This document shows, one piece after another, positions 32,460 through 44,862 of a DNA stretch of 64,000 nucleotides. The stretch lies in NCBI GenBank assembly GCA_036971615.1, contig JAYKKR010000019.1, positions 1 through 64,000 on the forward strand, read 5' to 3'. Each line of letters starts with the position of its first letter. Position 1 is the first letter of the stretch. The notes beneath the pieces were generated by a model that was not told the origin of the DNA, did not search any database, and saw nothing but the letters and a program-made list of their open reading frames with translations. A program made the translations under genes and the position numbers. This stretch comes from Amyloporia xantha. Its lineage: Eukaryota; Basidiomycota; Agaricomycetes; Polyporales; Adustoporiaceae.

Positions 32460-34547
32460 ATGTCCGAACATTCTATCGTCGTAGGACCCGGGGGTGATTA
32501 TGACCCTACGGAGCTGCCGCCAAAGCGCCGCGATATTCTGGATCTCGTAAACGACAAATATCAATTTTCTCTATACATCCTAGCCCTCAGTAAGTAATTT
32601 TCTGTGGTCAGTCTCTTCCAGAATGTGACGCTGGGCATGTTAGAGGCCGTTCAGGCAGAGCCTTACAGCGATGATTTCTCATTCGTCAGCATTGGCGGTA
32701 TACATGGGCAGCCCTACATTCCGTGGGGTGACTCTAGGGGCATTCAGCCTGTCAAATCGAAGTTCAGAGGTTATTGTACTCATGGATCCGTACTGTTTCC
32801 CACTTGGCACCGTATCTACGTCCTACTATTCGAGGTGCGTATCAATACAAAGAAGGTAGTATGCCACTTAACACATGCTACACATAGGAAGCGTTGTGGA
32901 AGCAGGCACAAAAGATAGCTGGGGAGTACACGACTGAGGTGACTAAATGGAAGAATGCAGCTTTGTCGTTACGCTCTCCTTATTGGGACTGGGCCCGTCC
33001 CCCGGTTCAGCTCGGAAGTCTTTCTGAAGGCAGGTTTCGTCCACCGCCGCTGTCGCTCAAAGATTGGGATGTCCCGGAAGTGTTGATTTCCCCGATGATC
33101 ACCATCACTACACCGAAAGGAGAAGAGACGATCAGCAATCCACTTTACACCAATAACTTTCAAGGCGAATTCCCCGTCGACACCTTCAGGGAACCGTGGA
33201 AACTTTGGCATAAAACACTTCGGTATCCTAGCAGCCAGGACTCGCATGCCGAAAGTCGCATGCATTGCTTTGATAAGTATGGTCATGTCTTATTGCGTCT
33301 CCTTGCAGCTTCATTGACAAACTCATTCGCCCGTAGAGATTACAAGGAGCACAAATACCAGCTCGCCAAGGATACCTACTTCTGCTTACTCTTTAACAAC
33401 AAATGGGATTCGTTCAGCAACCATACAGCCGCTCAGACGAAGCCCGAGGTCAACAGTCTGGAGACCATCCATGACGGTGTGCACGACATGATAGGAGGCG
33501 AGAACTCTCGAGGACACATGTCCAACCCCAATGTTGCTGGTATGTGAAAACTATGAATACGAGTCAAGCCCGCTAAATACATACATTTTCCTAGCTTTCG
33601 ACCCAATATTTTGGTTGCACCACACTAACGTCGATCGCATACTTGCACTATGGCAAGCCATACATAGTCAGGAGTGGGTCAGCGAAGGAACACAACCCGG
33701 TGGAACCTACACCATCAATACTGATGGCAAAGTCAACGTGAACTCCGGTGAGAACACCCCCGAGTCTCGAAGCATCACTTGTCTCACGCCTGGCAGATCT
33801 CACGCCATTCTGGAACACCCAAACAAGTTACTGGAAGTCGACAGAAGTTAGAGCTTTCACAGAGCTCAAATACACATATCCCGAATTCGAGAACTTGCGC
33901 GGAGGAAACCCACTGGTAGCCCAGGGAGAAATTTTGAGAAAAGTGCACGAATTATACGGAGACGGCTCCATCTTCAACCGCCCTCGGCACCATCCTGATG
34001 ATGAAATCCGGACGTGGAGCCTTCGTATCCGTTTCAAGAAGTATGAGCTCAAGTCCAGCTTCTCCATCCGGGTGTTCCTAGAGGGTACCTTCGTCGGCTC
34101 CGTGAGCGCATTTGTCAATCCTGATCCCGAGCAATGCGCCAACTGCCAGGACAATCTCGACACCGAGATCGAGGGTTTTGTCCATCTCACCGAAACTCTG
34201 CTAGAGAAGTATCCCTCCCTTCCTTCGCTCGAGCCGCACGATGTCCTTCCTCATCTCGGAAAACTCTCTATATCGCTGCGAGGGCGAAAGGTCCGTTCAT
34301 TCTGTCTGAAGATTGAAGTATATCTGACTAGGATAATCGGACTCGACATTAGGCAGATGGATCTCTGGCCGATATTGACAACGACCTTGCGTCGCTGAAA
34401 GTCCTTCCATACGCGCAAACGCTCATCACAACTCGTGACGGAGGACTGCCCCGATTGGGCCAGGCACATTATTACACCGACGTTCTACAGGGTCGACATG
34501 GCCACACTCCGTTCGAGCGTTGGTTGGTTCCCGATGGTCCTAATTAA
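32460..34547 (+). CDS. Tyrosinase (polyphenol oxidase)
   Basis: Type-3 dicopper enzyme that oxidises monophenols and o-diphenols to quinones for melanin. Start ATG at 32460 ([12 protein letters not shown]). Exons: 32460 to about 32590, about 32620-32834, 32888-33539, 33595-33747, 33797-34290 and 34353-34547. Copper site A: GIHGQPY and [13 protein letters not shown], with the Cys-X-His pair that forms a thioether bond in this family. Copper site [11 protein letters not shown] and [10 protein letters not shown]. After the catalytic domain come about 250 residues of the usual C-terminal shielding region. The first join is odd: donor GTAAGT at 32591 with the only fitting acceptor CAG at 32620-32622 gives an intron of about 32 nt and a frame mismatch, so a small lesion or a missed exon is possible. 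A 54-nt in-frame stretch ending GCAG at 33309 may be an extra intron. Confidence 0.9.
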
Positions 34548-35219
34548 ACACTCCACGCCACGGGAATAGTGTGATATCATCGACGAAGGTGATGGTAAGT
34601 TGAGTTCGCGACAGGATCTTTCTGACTTCCTCTATCTCCCGATATAACAAGATCGTGGAGTTAGATGTACTTGTACCAGCTGTGACCTGTGATTCGATGT
34701 GATTCTTCAGCGTAAATTAGAAAACACAAGACTTGTTAAGTAGTCGAGATGGAAATTCATGTTTGCTTTCACTTTGGCTGCACCTGGCCCGTGTCAGAGC
34801 AAGCACTGATGACCTGGAGTCCTTTGAGCGCGCATCTTGGAGATTTGAAGACCACTCAATTGCGGGAAGCTCGCGGTCAACATTGGCCCATTGCATAAAC
34901 CGAGGGGAACGGGCATAAGCAGGCTATTGCGCGCTATGCAGACTGACGTGACCGTGTCCATTTAACGGAGAGGCCTCACACAACGCGAAAGGGAAAGAGG
35001 TGATCCAGAACCAATTATGATGACGATATTGAGCCGTGAGAACCGACCCCATGCTGATCTAGTGCGCCTACTGAAGAAACCCAGAACGGACCTGTGGCTA
35101 CGAGAAGATGATCGCCCGTGCGCTTTGGACATCACATTGCCAAAGAATATAAGTCTTCCACACTGACCACGTAAATTACACTTGCAGTCATGCAAGTGCC
35201 GTGTAAGTTGGGCTGTAAC
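34548..35219. other. Intergenic region between tyrosinase and the KDZ insertion
   Basis: No gene or repeat recognised. It ends at the target site duplication of the transposon. Confidence 0.5.
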
Positions 35220-35227
35220 CGGCAAAT
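35220..35227. repeat. Target site duplication, left copy
   Basis: CGGCAAAT, identical to 48701-48708 on the other side of the transposon. Eight-bp duplications are made by KDZ (Zisupton-like) and hAT transposases; the encoded transposase is KDZ. Confidence 0.92.
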
Positions 35228-35680
35228 CACCTCAACCTCACCGTAAATATAGCTAATTAGCTTGGCATACACGTGAGGTGTGGCAAGCTAATTAGCTTCG
35301 ATTGGTATGTCCCCGCACACTGCCAGTACCACCGCCAGATAGCTACCACCTCCTGCCAATTCAAGTACTCAGAGTCGAGATCACTGATAAAAGCTTTGTC
35401 ATCGCTGATAAGGCCGTCGGGGCTATCTAGCCGCCAGATAACGTCAGCCACCCGGCGCTCCTGCTACGTAGTCCCCGACGCCCGACGCCCGCTACCCGTG
35501 CTCGCTACTCCCGCCGCCTGCTACTCCCTGCCGCCCACCGTGCACGCTCGCCACTCTCCGACGCCCGCCACCCGTGCGCGCTATCATAGTCTACTCCCCG
35601 ATGCTTATTATGCCCGCTACTCCCCGATGCCCGCCACGCACGCTCGCTACTCCCGCCGGCCGCTACTCCCCGCCGCGCAC
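35228..35680. repeat. Left terminal inverted repeat of the KDZ transposon
   Basis: 453 bp, reverse complement of 48248-48700. It includes two copies of the palindrome AAGCTAATTAGCTT (about 35250-35300) that face each other around CACGTG, a likely transposase binding region (inference). Its inner part already belongs to the GC-rich minisatellite. Confidence 0.92.
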
Positions 35681-35915
35681 TGTGCACGCTCGTTCCTCCC
35701 ATCGCGCACCGTGCACGCTCGTTCCTCTCTGATGCCCACCACCCGTGCTTGCTACTCCCCGATGCCCGCCGCACGCGTGCCTCTCTCCACCACCTGTTCC
35801 TCCCCGCTGCCCCGCCGTGCCCGCTCGTTCCTCTCCGAACCCGCCACGCGCATGTGCTACTCCCCGACATCCGCCACCTGCACTCGCCACTCCCCCGATG
35901 TGTCGGTGTCATCTT
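35460..35915. repeat. Left subterminal minisatellite
   Basis: Degenerate units of about 20-27 bp based on GCTACTCCCCGATGCCCGCC with many variants. The long open frames across it on both strands come from its low-stop, GC-rich composition and are not genes. Confidence 0.8.
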
Positions 35916-36755
35916 CCATGTGGATCAGTAGTCAACATGACTCGTGTTACATGCAATAATATTCAATATACACATTCATTATAACACTATTAGACATGTA
36001 AGCATTACAAGAATAACCATAGAGCTCGAGCTCCAATAATGCAATAGTAGTCCTGGCATATAATATGAGAGCACAAAGAAGGTGGCACGGTTGGATTGGG
36101 CATACAGCCCGTTCTATAATAATGGCAGAGCGATTGAGATATGTTATATTGACAGTCAAACGGCAAACACACGAGATATCAAGAAGATATCGAAGCGGTA
36201 AGAACAAATCTATCAGAATAGAAAGAGGAATACAGATGTACAGCGCAGAGACAAGTGATGCATTGGAGGCAACTAGGAGAGGCCACAGGCAGCTCGCAAC
36301 AGAGTACGCGTTCACTGGCATAAAGCATTGTAGCGCTAAGATGCCCGACAGGCATAACATTGGTAGGACGGCTCTCCCTGCAGAACAGCTGATGCTGTCT
36401 ATCTAGCTTTCGTCCAACTCACGGTCTATTTGTTCATTGCTAAGAAGTCCATAGTTTGTGTTAATGTTGTATATTGGAAGTATACAGAACTCAATATATT
36501 ACATGTATTTTACTGCTAGAGCTGTACCTACATTCACACCACGGCTCGAGACCACCGCCTATTGACGATATGAACACGCTGACGTACCCAGCTCCAATTT
36601 CACTGCCCACTCCTCCTCCTATGCGCACCAACGAGACGTAGACACCAGTACCTGGCAGGCTCATGTATAATCCACTGAGCTTAGAGCAAAAGTGTGATGT
36701 ATAGGCGACTGTAGCCATAGGGCAGGCTCATACATAATGCAGCTCTTGTAACAGC

Positions 36756-36826
36756 CGCATATGGCGGGCCATTTGACTGCTTACGTACGCCGCGGGCCAG
36801 TTGACTGCTTACGTACGCCCTGCCTC
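36756..36826. repeat. Short tandem duplication inside the KDZ element
   Basis: Two copies of about 27 bp with core TTGACTGCTTACGTACGCC and differing in one base. The flanking region 35930-37645 has no supported gene. Confidence 0.6.
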
Positions 36827-37074
36827 CGGGTCTGGCGTTCGCATTGCTGACATAATCCCCTCTCAGCGCTCGGCCCGCCTGCCTCGCCCGATGTGGCTGG
36901 GGCTGCCACTGATGGGTTCTATTTCGCACCCGCTACCTTCCTTTTTCAGGGTAGGCCGCCCCATGCGCCCTGACCAGCACGCCGGGCACACCGGGTGCAC
37001 CCTGAACAATCGCGGCAGCGTACTGTAGCACATACTAGCTTTACGCGGAACGCTCGCATTCACCACGCACTGGC

Positions 37075-37295
37075 GCTACTCCCTGCCTATTTGGGCTATT
37101 CGCGCCGCCCCCGCTCCTTCCCTGCACCCTGCCTATTTGGGCCATTCGCGCCGGCCCTACTCATCCTCCGCGACATCGCCAGCACACTGGACACACTGAA
37201 AAATTGCAGCAGCCCACTGCATCCTACTATGAGCATCACACTCGCATTTGCCACCCATCAGCGCTGCCCCCTGCCTATTTGGGCTACTTGCGCCG
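37075..37295. repeat. Dispersed repeat around CCTGCCTATTTGGGC
   Basis: Three copies of CCTGCCTATTTGGGC followed by a variable T/C-rich pentamer and GCGCCG, near 37085, 37130 and 37270. Non-coding, downstream of the transposase gene. Confidence 0.55.
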
Positions 37296-37645
37296 CGCCC
37301 CCTCTGGTCGTTCTCACGGTGAATCATTCTATTTTGACATCCCCATTCTGCGCTTGCTACAGGCTATTTATGTATGAATACGGCACATACGTCTGTCCGT
37401 TGTGACCCGGCCGACGTCAGCCACTCCCGCCACATTCCTCCTCCATGTGTACTCGTACTTACCATCTTCGTTATCTTTTATTTGCCCAGGCGTCCTACGT
37501 ACCTCCTTAACTTTAGCTACATATTAGAACTTATACGTAGTTACCGTCAATATCACATTTTACCGATGACAAAAACATAGCGGATTTTGACATACAAGAA
37601 AAAGGCACAAGATATACATACTCAAAACTTACCACAATACCCGAA

Positions 37646-40600
37646 CTACTGTGTGTCAGAGGGTGTCTGCACGGCAGCAGCAGAGCTCTCCATGTTCATA
37701 CCGGCCTGGACATATGCCGGCACATTCCGCCAAGCCCACGCACATTCCGCACGCATGGCGGATTGTACATCTGCCTGGCGATACGCATAAGCGGCGAGGC
37801 CCTCCTCATTCGCCGCGCTCAGTGCGGCGCACGGCCTCCGGCGTGCTAGCCACCATGCTGCCTTCCACTGATGAGTCTCGAGGACTCGTCTCATCTCCTC
37901 TAAGATCAACTCGCACTCCTCAGCCAACCGGTGTGCTCGGGCTCGTGCCTTACACCATTCGACACGCAGAGCTACATAAGCAATGAGCGAATATATTTCT
38001 CCGCAGATACTCGTTGGGACTTACATTCCTGGACCCGCTCATCCTGGGGTCCATCCTCACTGCCGACACCTGGTACCAGCCATATCCACGACAGCGTCCG
38101 ACGGCCCTCACTCTGCCCTTCCTCCCCAACTGTCATTGCACGAACGTCTGTCGCGGCGAGGGGTCGTATGATACCTTCCCAGCCTGTCTTGCCTAGCATC
38201 GCGGCTAGAGTCACTAGCGCGTCGCGAGTCTTCCGGTAGCGTGCTACATCCGCATCGATCTTGTCTTGCACATTGTTGATGATAGAGCGCGCGCGCGTAT
38301 TGGGGCGTTGACCACGCACAAACGCGTCTTTGAAGTGGTAGAGGTGTGTTCGAAGGCGGAGGTGACGCCGCAAGTCATCGAGGATGTCGTGAGCCTGAGC
38401 ATAGCGCAGTCTCCACTCGATGTCGTATAACCTCGGATCACATGGCAGGTCAGAACCTATATCAGATGGTAAAAGCAAAGGAAGGTTAGGCGCATCGGAG
38501 CCATGTTCTTGATCCGTCATGCGCATTGACCGCAGTTTCGCGATGCCGGGGATGTAGGCCTGTTGAATATCGAACCATGCATCCAATTTGCGTGAGAGGG
38601 CGTTGCGCCTCTCAATGACTTTCGCGCGCTGAAGATCCGTGGAGTGCGGGCCAAGCGACGCCATCTCGATTCGCAGACGACGCCTGTAGGTCATGTTGGT
38701 CAGCGCGATCTCATTGATTTTGACATAGTCACTTACTGTTGATCCTCTAGATCCAGTCCGGCTGTTACCATGACGCTGGGGGACATCTCCTCATGCAGTG
38801 CGAGGCATTGACCTTGTTTAAGCTGAGCAGCCTCCTCTTCAGCCAGCTGGAGCCGGACAGCGGCCTGGGTCACATCTATAGAATGTTTATTAGTGTCTGT
38901 GTCACAAGCTATTGTAGTCGACATACTCGGCGTAGTAATCTCAAACGGATTGGGCTGCTTGGGGTCTTCCTCCCAGGCCTCAACCATCTTGGTCCATTCC
39001 ACCACCCGCGCCGAAGGCATGGCGGCATTGAGCTGATCGAATGCCAGCGCATGTTCGTTACGCATTGGCAAAGTATTCTTGATTTTCTTCAGAAGGGTAG
39101 GACCTGTGGCGAAGTCAATACAAGACTGCAGTGTGTGATCCCACCTACTTACCCATTTGGCAAACCTTGCGCCAGTTATAATCACTGAACACATCGTCAA
39201 GGAGGTCGCGTCGAGAGCCGGGTCCCATCTCTTTCGTGCTGGAGGCGAATGGGTTCACTGCAGCCCAACCACGCTCGACGGCCTCGCCGTCGGTACGACC
39301 AACACCTCGGGTGAGATTGAAAGAGTATCGGGTTTGACATGAAGATTGGTGGGCGGATATATGGAACTTCGGGATGAGGAAGGTGATCTCGCGGGTCACA
39401 GGGTCCCACGTCCAGTCGTAGATCGTCCATCGGCGCCATAAATTTCGTGACCATTGACAAGCTATATCATATGAGACCACAACTTCCAGGCTATCACGTG
39501 ATGCCCCTTGTGGGTTTGCTAGACTAGAAAAGAAGAGATAGTCCATATTGACGTAGCTTTGTCCCCGTTCAGTGTCGTCCCAGCAGCCATTAGACACGAT
39601 AGCTTACCGTTCACCGTACTGCAAGTCACCCACGGCGCATGGCCGCTTCATGTCATGGCGAATACATTCCACCGTGCCCACTCCGCTAGCGGCTGTGCCG
39701 ACAGACTTCTTGATGTTCGCGAGCTTGACCGCATCATGATTATGGCATGTGCTAGGCTCGTCCGGCACCTTCTTGTCGTTTGTCGCGAGGAAGGTCTTGT
39801 ATGCGGTTTCTTCGACGAAATACGCGGCGCCCCGATTCAAGCCGGGATCCGCGGCATCTGATGAGACCTGCTTCCGCTTGAGGCGGAAGTTAGCATCGAG
39901 GCCGATGAATAACCTGTATAGCCATCTGACACCGGTCAGTTCAGGTATGGTCTTATACGCAAGGTAAAGGAATTGCTTACTTGCGTGAAGGGGGGGCCTC
40001 TCGGTAGTCGGAGGGCAAGTTGATGCCGGGTTGTGGACAGGCTGGACAAAGGACTGCGCACGAGCCAGGAGCGGTCGCCGCAGCACCACCCGGCTCATGT
40101 CCTCGGCCCCCACGCTTGAGCATTTTCAGATAGCGCCACTGGCGTACCATCCTCATGAATGATGGATATCGATCCTGGCATGAGTCAGTCAGCAGGCACA
40201 TTGGTGTTCAGTAATTACATAAGGCAAATACCTTTGGGGGCGCAATACCTGTGTTGTCCGTCCGCCGGGCTAGTGCTTGGTAGAATTCATAACCAGAGAT
40301 CTTGGATTGCGTTGAGAGTAGATGAAAATGTTCAAGTAGTCGGAATGTGGCCGCAGTCTTTGGGTCTTTCGAAGTAGCAGGAAACAGGCGCATGCGGACC
40401 AGTTGGATGGCCCGAGCGAGGGCATGTTCACAGTCGCAGTAGTCCACTCCAACGGAGTGGATACCCGTGATGTCGAGCACAATGAAATCATCATCGAACG
40501 CGGACTTCGGGTTCATGCAGCGCTGGCCGAGTGGGTGGCCTAGCTGAATCCGCATGCCGAGGTGTCTGAGGGTAGTGCGTGTAAAATGAGTCTTGGTCCA

Positions 40601-41248
40601 GTTCTGCCAAGACAAGGTCAGCTCGAGCATGTCGGGTTGGAGTAGGTCTCTTACCAGAAGCCGGTGAAATGGATTCCGGCGATGACTCTCCACGGTACAA
40701 GCCGCGCAGTACAGGCGTGTATCACTGCAATCACGGCAGCGATATGTGGCTCCTTCAGTCTCGCATGAACCGCATATGCCGGCCATGTAATCCCCCCGCC
40801 CCTCTAGCCGCATTATCTCTAACAGCCACGTATCGATGTCGGCTACCCATTCACGTAAGGGCTGGTCCTACCGTCAAATCAAGTCAGTGCGAGACACGAT
40901 GCTCATGATATCAAGACTTACGCCAGGTGGGCGGCTGCGTTTCGGCACCTCAGCAGCATCCAGAAAGTATTCTTCTTCCAGTCCGGCAAAAGGGTCTTCC
41001 TCCACGTCCGTAGCCACTTCAGCATCGGGAAGGAAATCGCGAATGCCAGACGCACACGCGCCGTCGTCCAGATCACGGTGAGGAGAGCCTGGAGTCTCAT
41101 AGTAGCACGTCTCTACAGATACACCTGTGGCCCGAGGAACGAAGTCGACGTGACGAGTGAGAACTTCAGGAGGCAGGGCAGCGGCGAGGACAGGCGAGGT
41201 GTCAGGTAGATCATGGTACTCCCAGGCTCGCTTGCGTCGTTTGCCCAT
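37646..41248 (-). CDS. KDZ transposase with CxC2-like zinc cluster
   Basis: Catalyses excision and insertion of the element. The ATG at 41248 (MGKRRKRAWEYH) follows the family pattern. Exon 1 is 40922-41248; exon 2 starts at 40867 with DQPLREWVADIDTWLLEIM, then the CxC2 cluster (CGSCETEGATYRCRDC, CAAC) and LGHPLGQRCMNP, DITGIH, TDNTGIAPPK. A following exon has CPACPQPGINLP. The RNase H-fold core reads LFIGLDANFRLKRK (first Asp), YFVEETAYK, GVGTVECIRHDMKRP, VVSYDIACQW (second Asp) and TDGEAVERGWAAVNP (Glu), then STKEMGPGSRRDLLDD. The C-terminal helical part has EGQSEGRRTLSWIW and RVEWCKARARAHRLAEE, with a stop at 37646. Introns of about 50-60 nt join the pieces in frame, for example 40868-40921 and the one before SLRVEW. 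I see no inactivating change. Confidence 0.9.
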
Positions 41249-42624
41249 GGTGCGAGTGAGCGTGGTCCAGAGCACCCTGAGGCGCTTGAGGTGCATCGTC
41301 GAACCAGGAAGATTCGGATGAACAGGGATATATGGCGCTGTGGTGGCAACGGTGATTGATGAAGGCCGTGAATAGCCCACATCTTGCTACCAGAGAGGAC
41401 ATGACTCAGTGAATTCCGGCGAGGGGTATCGCACATGCGGACTTACTATACGTCTCCTGTGGTGCACTAGCTGCTAAGCTGCTGCTCCAAACCGGTACTT
41501 ACGTCCAATTTGAGGCTTGACGCTCTGCGATCCGCTGGAATATTGCAGACTGAGAGACGATCCCTCAGTCGAAGGGGTGCGGATGTCCTAAAAAGGGATA
41601 AGTATGCCCCAATTGGTCCATATCGCGTCTCCTTGGAGAACGGCGGAGACTCACTGGTACGGAGTGCACCTAATGCACATGCACCATTCCTGCGGGCACG
41701 AGGTGTGCTGCCCACAGAGCTAGCTGGTGGTTTGACATACAATTGCCTTCGGGAGGAGGACCGCGCGCTGCCAAGGCGGAAATTGATGAAATTGAGCCCA
41801 ATGACTCGGATCCGCATTTGGACCCAAAATTGGACTGTACCTTTCTGAGCCACGTCGCGAGATGACGAACGCGGAGCGTACTGGGCTTGGGGGACAAGCG
41901 GGGGCGTTACGGGGGCGTATACGCTGCACTGATGCGACTGAGAGGAGTTGCACAAGGGGAGGAGTAACGCGAGGGGTCTAGTAACGCCATCACGAGGGGT
42001 GCTAATTTCCAGCACTGTCGGCTAGGCTGTGAAGGCAAATGCGGTTACAAATATGCGTTTGAAAGTAGATGCTTGAGGACGCACTTCGAAGATGCCATAG
42101 TGTCGAGGCGATGAACCATTGTGCTGGGGACGGCTTCAGGTCAGCAGATATGTGAGATCTGCGCCCGCCAACACAATTGTCGGCTTGTCCTGCATGAGGT
42201 GGCACACTGGACAAACAACTTGGGTTGGGTGACATGGGCTCACAGTACACGTCGCGGTGCGCACGTGACTTGTCGCGATCGACCAATCACGGCTTGAATA
42301 GCCGTCTCTGCTACGAGCCTTGTAAGACAAAAGGGCCTCTGCACATCCTATCAATTTGGCTGGGACAATGTACAACGGCCTCAGCATATAAACCGTCAAC
42401 GCGGAGCTGCTCACGGATAAATTTGGTAGTTGCAACATGTTATGTGCTCGTTACATCGCGTTTACAACAGCCGGGCCATGCAGGCGCGCATTGTAGCTCA
42501 TCCTTTGCGCACGCTTAGTTCAACTTGCAGTGAAGCGCCAACCTTGTATCTGTGACCACTCGGCTCGTTCACTCAGATGCTGCACGTGTGAGGGTCATGT
42601 TCTATTTGAGATCTCAATCAATAT
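41249..42624. other. KDZ element: region upstream of the transposase
   Basis: No gene is supported. It probably contains the transposase promoter; short frames on both strands lack conserved features. Confidence 0.45.
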
Positions 42625-43380
42625 TCATGGGGCAAGCTCGTATGTACGTGAGTTCATGCATTGCCAAGGGAGCTGCCCCTTGGCCGACGCTTCCTCATAC
42701 ACGGCTAATCCCTGTTCTCTCAGATCCAACTCTTTCGCCAAACAGCATATGAGCCTTGCCGCCCAGTCCAGGCCCATGTCATATCCCCAACCCGTCTCCT
42801 CATCTCCCTCGCCCGACTTCATCCTCTCCCAGCTGTCCAAGCGGGCGTCCAATTCTCTCCTCGCCTCTGCAACACGCTCCTCGCCGCATGAAGGATCACA
42901 AAGCCTCTCGGACCGTGCACATCCATCTCCGAGTAAGTGCAAATCCATGGTGGTATTGATCATGCGCCGGACCCGAGCCTGATCCGAGACAGCCAGCGTC
43001 TCCTCTTCAGCACGGCTGCTAGGCAGACTCTTGGGAATGGTAAGCATGAAAGGGTTGGTCCATAGGCCGAGGTGCAACGCCGGGGCTACAGCGCCCCTCT
43101 CGATGCAGTACGGCTTTTTGGCTCGCGCGAGGATCTCCGAAGGAATGTCTGTAGGGTGCCACCCAATGAAAGGGGTGCGGAATTGATTCGTACGTGCATG
43201 ATATGCGCGCGCATTTTGCCTCGCCCGTGCATTGCGCCCCCTGCGCAGTGACGTCAAGCCCGCCGTAGCCACACTGATGCGAACATGTACTTACTTCTCA
43301 GATTGCATATATTTGTGCTGTTGGTCCCGCCTTGCCGCCCGTCTCGCAGCCTGGGTGAGATATTTCGGAGGGCGTCCCAT
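42625..43380 (-). CDS. Unknown basic protein of the KDZ element, 233 aa
   Basis: Exon 1 is 43295-43380 (MGRPPKYLTQAARRAARRDQ), exon 2 is 42625-43240. The 54-nt intron has donor GTAAGT and acceptor CAG, phase 2. The N-terminal 50 residues are strongly basic, with an AT-hook-like GRPPKY start and repeated Arg/Ala/Asn (KGRNARARQNARAY), suggesting DNA binding. A central motif reads FRTPFIGWHPTDIPSEILAR and LHLGLWTNPFML. The C-terminus is helical. I recognise it only as a type of hypothetical protein common in mushrooms. It lies between the transposase and the Caulimo_VI-domain gene, all three co-oriented. Confidence 0.65.
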
Positions 43381-43670
43381 GGTTGAGCACACGCGGAGCC
43401 TGACTTCTTCTACTATTAAGGCCGGTAGATGCACGCCAAGCGTTTTTTTACATTAATTTCATTTGGGTATATTACAGTACTACAATTCAAGAAGTGATCT
43501 CGGACCCAAACCCGGCACAGGAATACACAGGCAGATATACAAATTACAACGAGCACGAGGGCGACATGACAAGAAAGGATACACGCCCCCTTTGACAGCA
43601 TGAGTGATGGGAATGGTAATCAGAAAGAAATCAGTGTCCAACTGCACAAGACGGAGTGACAGCCACTTCC

Positions 43671-44514
43671 TCACGGGATCTGCTGCACATGGTGATCAGC
43701 CTCAGCAGCGCGAAACGCGGCCAGAGCGCGACCGTGAGAGCTGTAACCCTTGTAACACGCATGGGGCACGCCCGACACGTACGCCTGCGCCTCGGCCCTA
43801 AGTTCGTGTGAGACAGCCACCCAGGGCAAGCACACTGTTGAACTTACCAGTCCCGAATGACACCGACGCGCGTGCCTCTCGTCACCATGTAATACCGCTC
43901 TCCCGGGACATTGGGGTCAATAATGGGTACGTATGCGGGAGGCGGAGGCGGGGCAGGAGGCAGGGCAGGAGGCACCTGCGGTTGGGCGGTAGGGGTGGCG
44001 GGCGTGGCATCTTGAGCTCCAGTGGCTGGGGGAGCAGCCGGGGGAGGAACAGTGTCAGCGGGAGGAACGGCCGGACTAACTGGAACAGGGCGCCCGGTGG
44101 TGGGCACAGGAGGGATGAGAGCAAGAAGAGTTGCGGGTGTAGGAACGGTGCCAATGACAGCAGCCGCCTGATTGATCGCGGACACCGCCTCCGGCGCGGT
44201 GGCAATGACAGACACCGTCGCGCACGCCGACGTAGTTGCAGGAGTGGTTGCGACGAGAGTGGGGGCAGTCGGGGCTGGCGCAGATGGCGCCACCGGCGAA
44301 GGGGAAGCTGCAGTGGTGGTGCTGGAACCGCCGTTGCTACGGGCTGGAGAAGGGTGTGAGTAAAATCCAGAGGCTAGGGACCAGGGAAATATATACCAAG
44401 GGCCAGGGCCCGGAGGGCGAGAACCACGTCGTCGACCGTGTACGACAACGAGGGAGATGGCGCCGAAGATGGCGCGGTGCCCTCTCCCTCGTTCTTACTG
44501 GCCGGGAGCTGCAT
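43671..44514 (-). CDS. Proline-rich protein with C-terminal Caulimo_VI / RNase H1 N-terminal domain, 246 aa
   Basis: Three exons: 44397-44514, 43848-44343 and 43671-43797, with GT-AG introns (53 and 50 nt) that keep one frame of 247 codons. Start ATG at 44514 (MQLPASKNEGEG). Residues 45-180 are Pro/Ala/Thr-rich and probably unstructured. The C-terminal ~55 residues match the hybrid-binding N-terminal fold of RNase H1 and viroplasmin (Caulimo_VI): ERYYMVTRGTRVGVIRDW, AEAQAYVSGVPHACYKGY, then a final helix ALAAFRAAEA. This fold binds RNA-DNA hybrids or double-stranded RNA in known members. No RNase H catalytic domain follows. Its place inside the transposon suggests a cargo or helper role (inference). 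Confidence 0.8.
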
Positions 44515-44862
44515 GATGAATGTGGGAACAGGTACCGAAGAGCTGGGTGCCGAGAGGGTCGATTAATCCCTGGCATTATATGTTCTTCCAGACGCCCATC
44601 CGACGCGCTGGAGCGCGATCGGATTGGCTCACGCCTCATGGGCGCAATCTACCTTGGAACGGCAGCCCTTCTGCCAGCGATTCACCTTCTACTTTGCCTC
44701 TCCATAATGTACGCTTCCACGGGGCAGAGACCTTCGAACACTCGAACAAAATGGGATAGACAGAGATCTTGGGGCCTCGCGATCCCCCGTTTGACGAGCT
44801 GCAGCTACTGTGAGGGTGAGTACACTCGCGCATGACTCACGTTTACACCGAACCAACATGTA

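Noticed and set aside
35460..35915. Long open frames on both strands rich in Arg, Ser, His and Pro
   Set aside because: They are produced by the GC-rich subterminal minisatellite of the KDZ element, differ between its two ends, and have no splice signals or conserved motif.
36065..36406. A 113-codon frame in the left part of the KDZ element
   Set aside because: AT-rich, no motif, no splice-linked neighbours and no counterpart elsewhere in the window.
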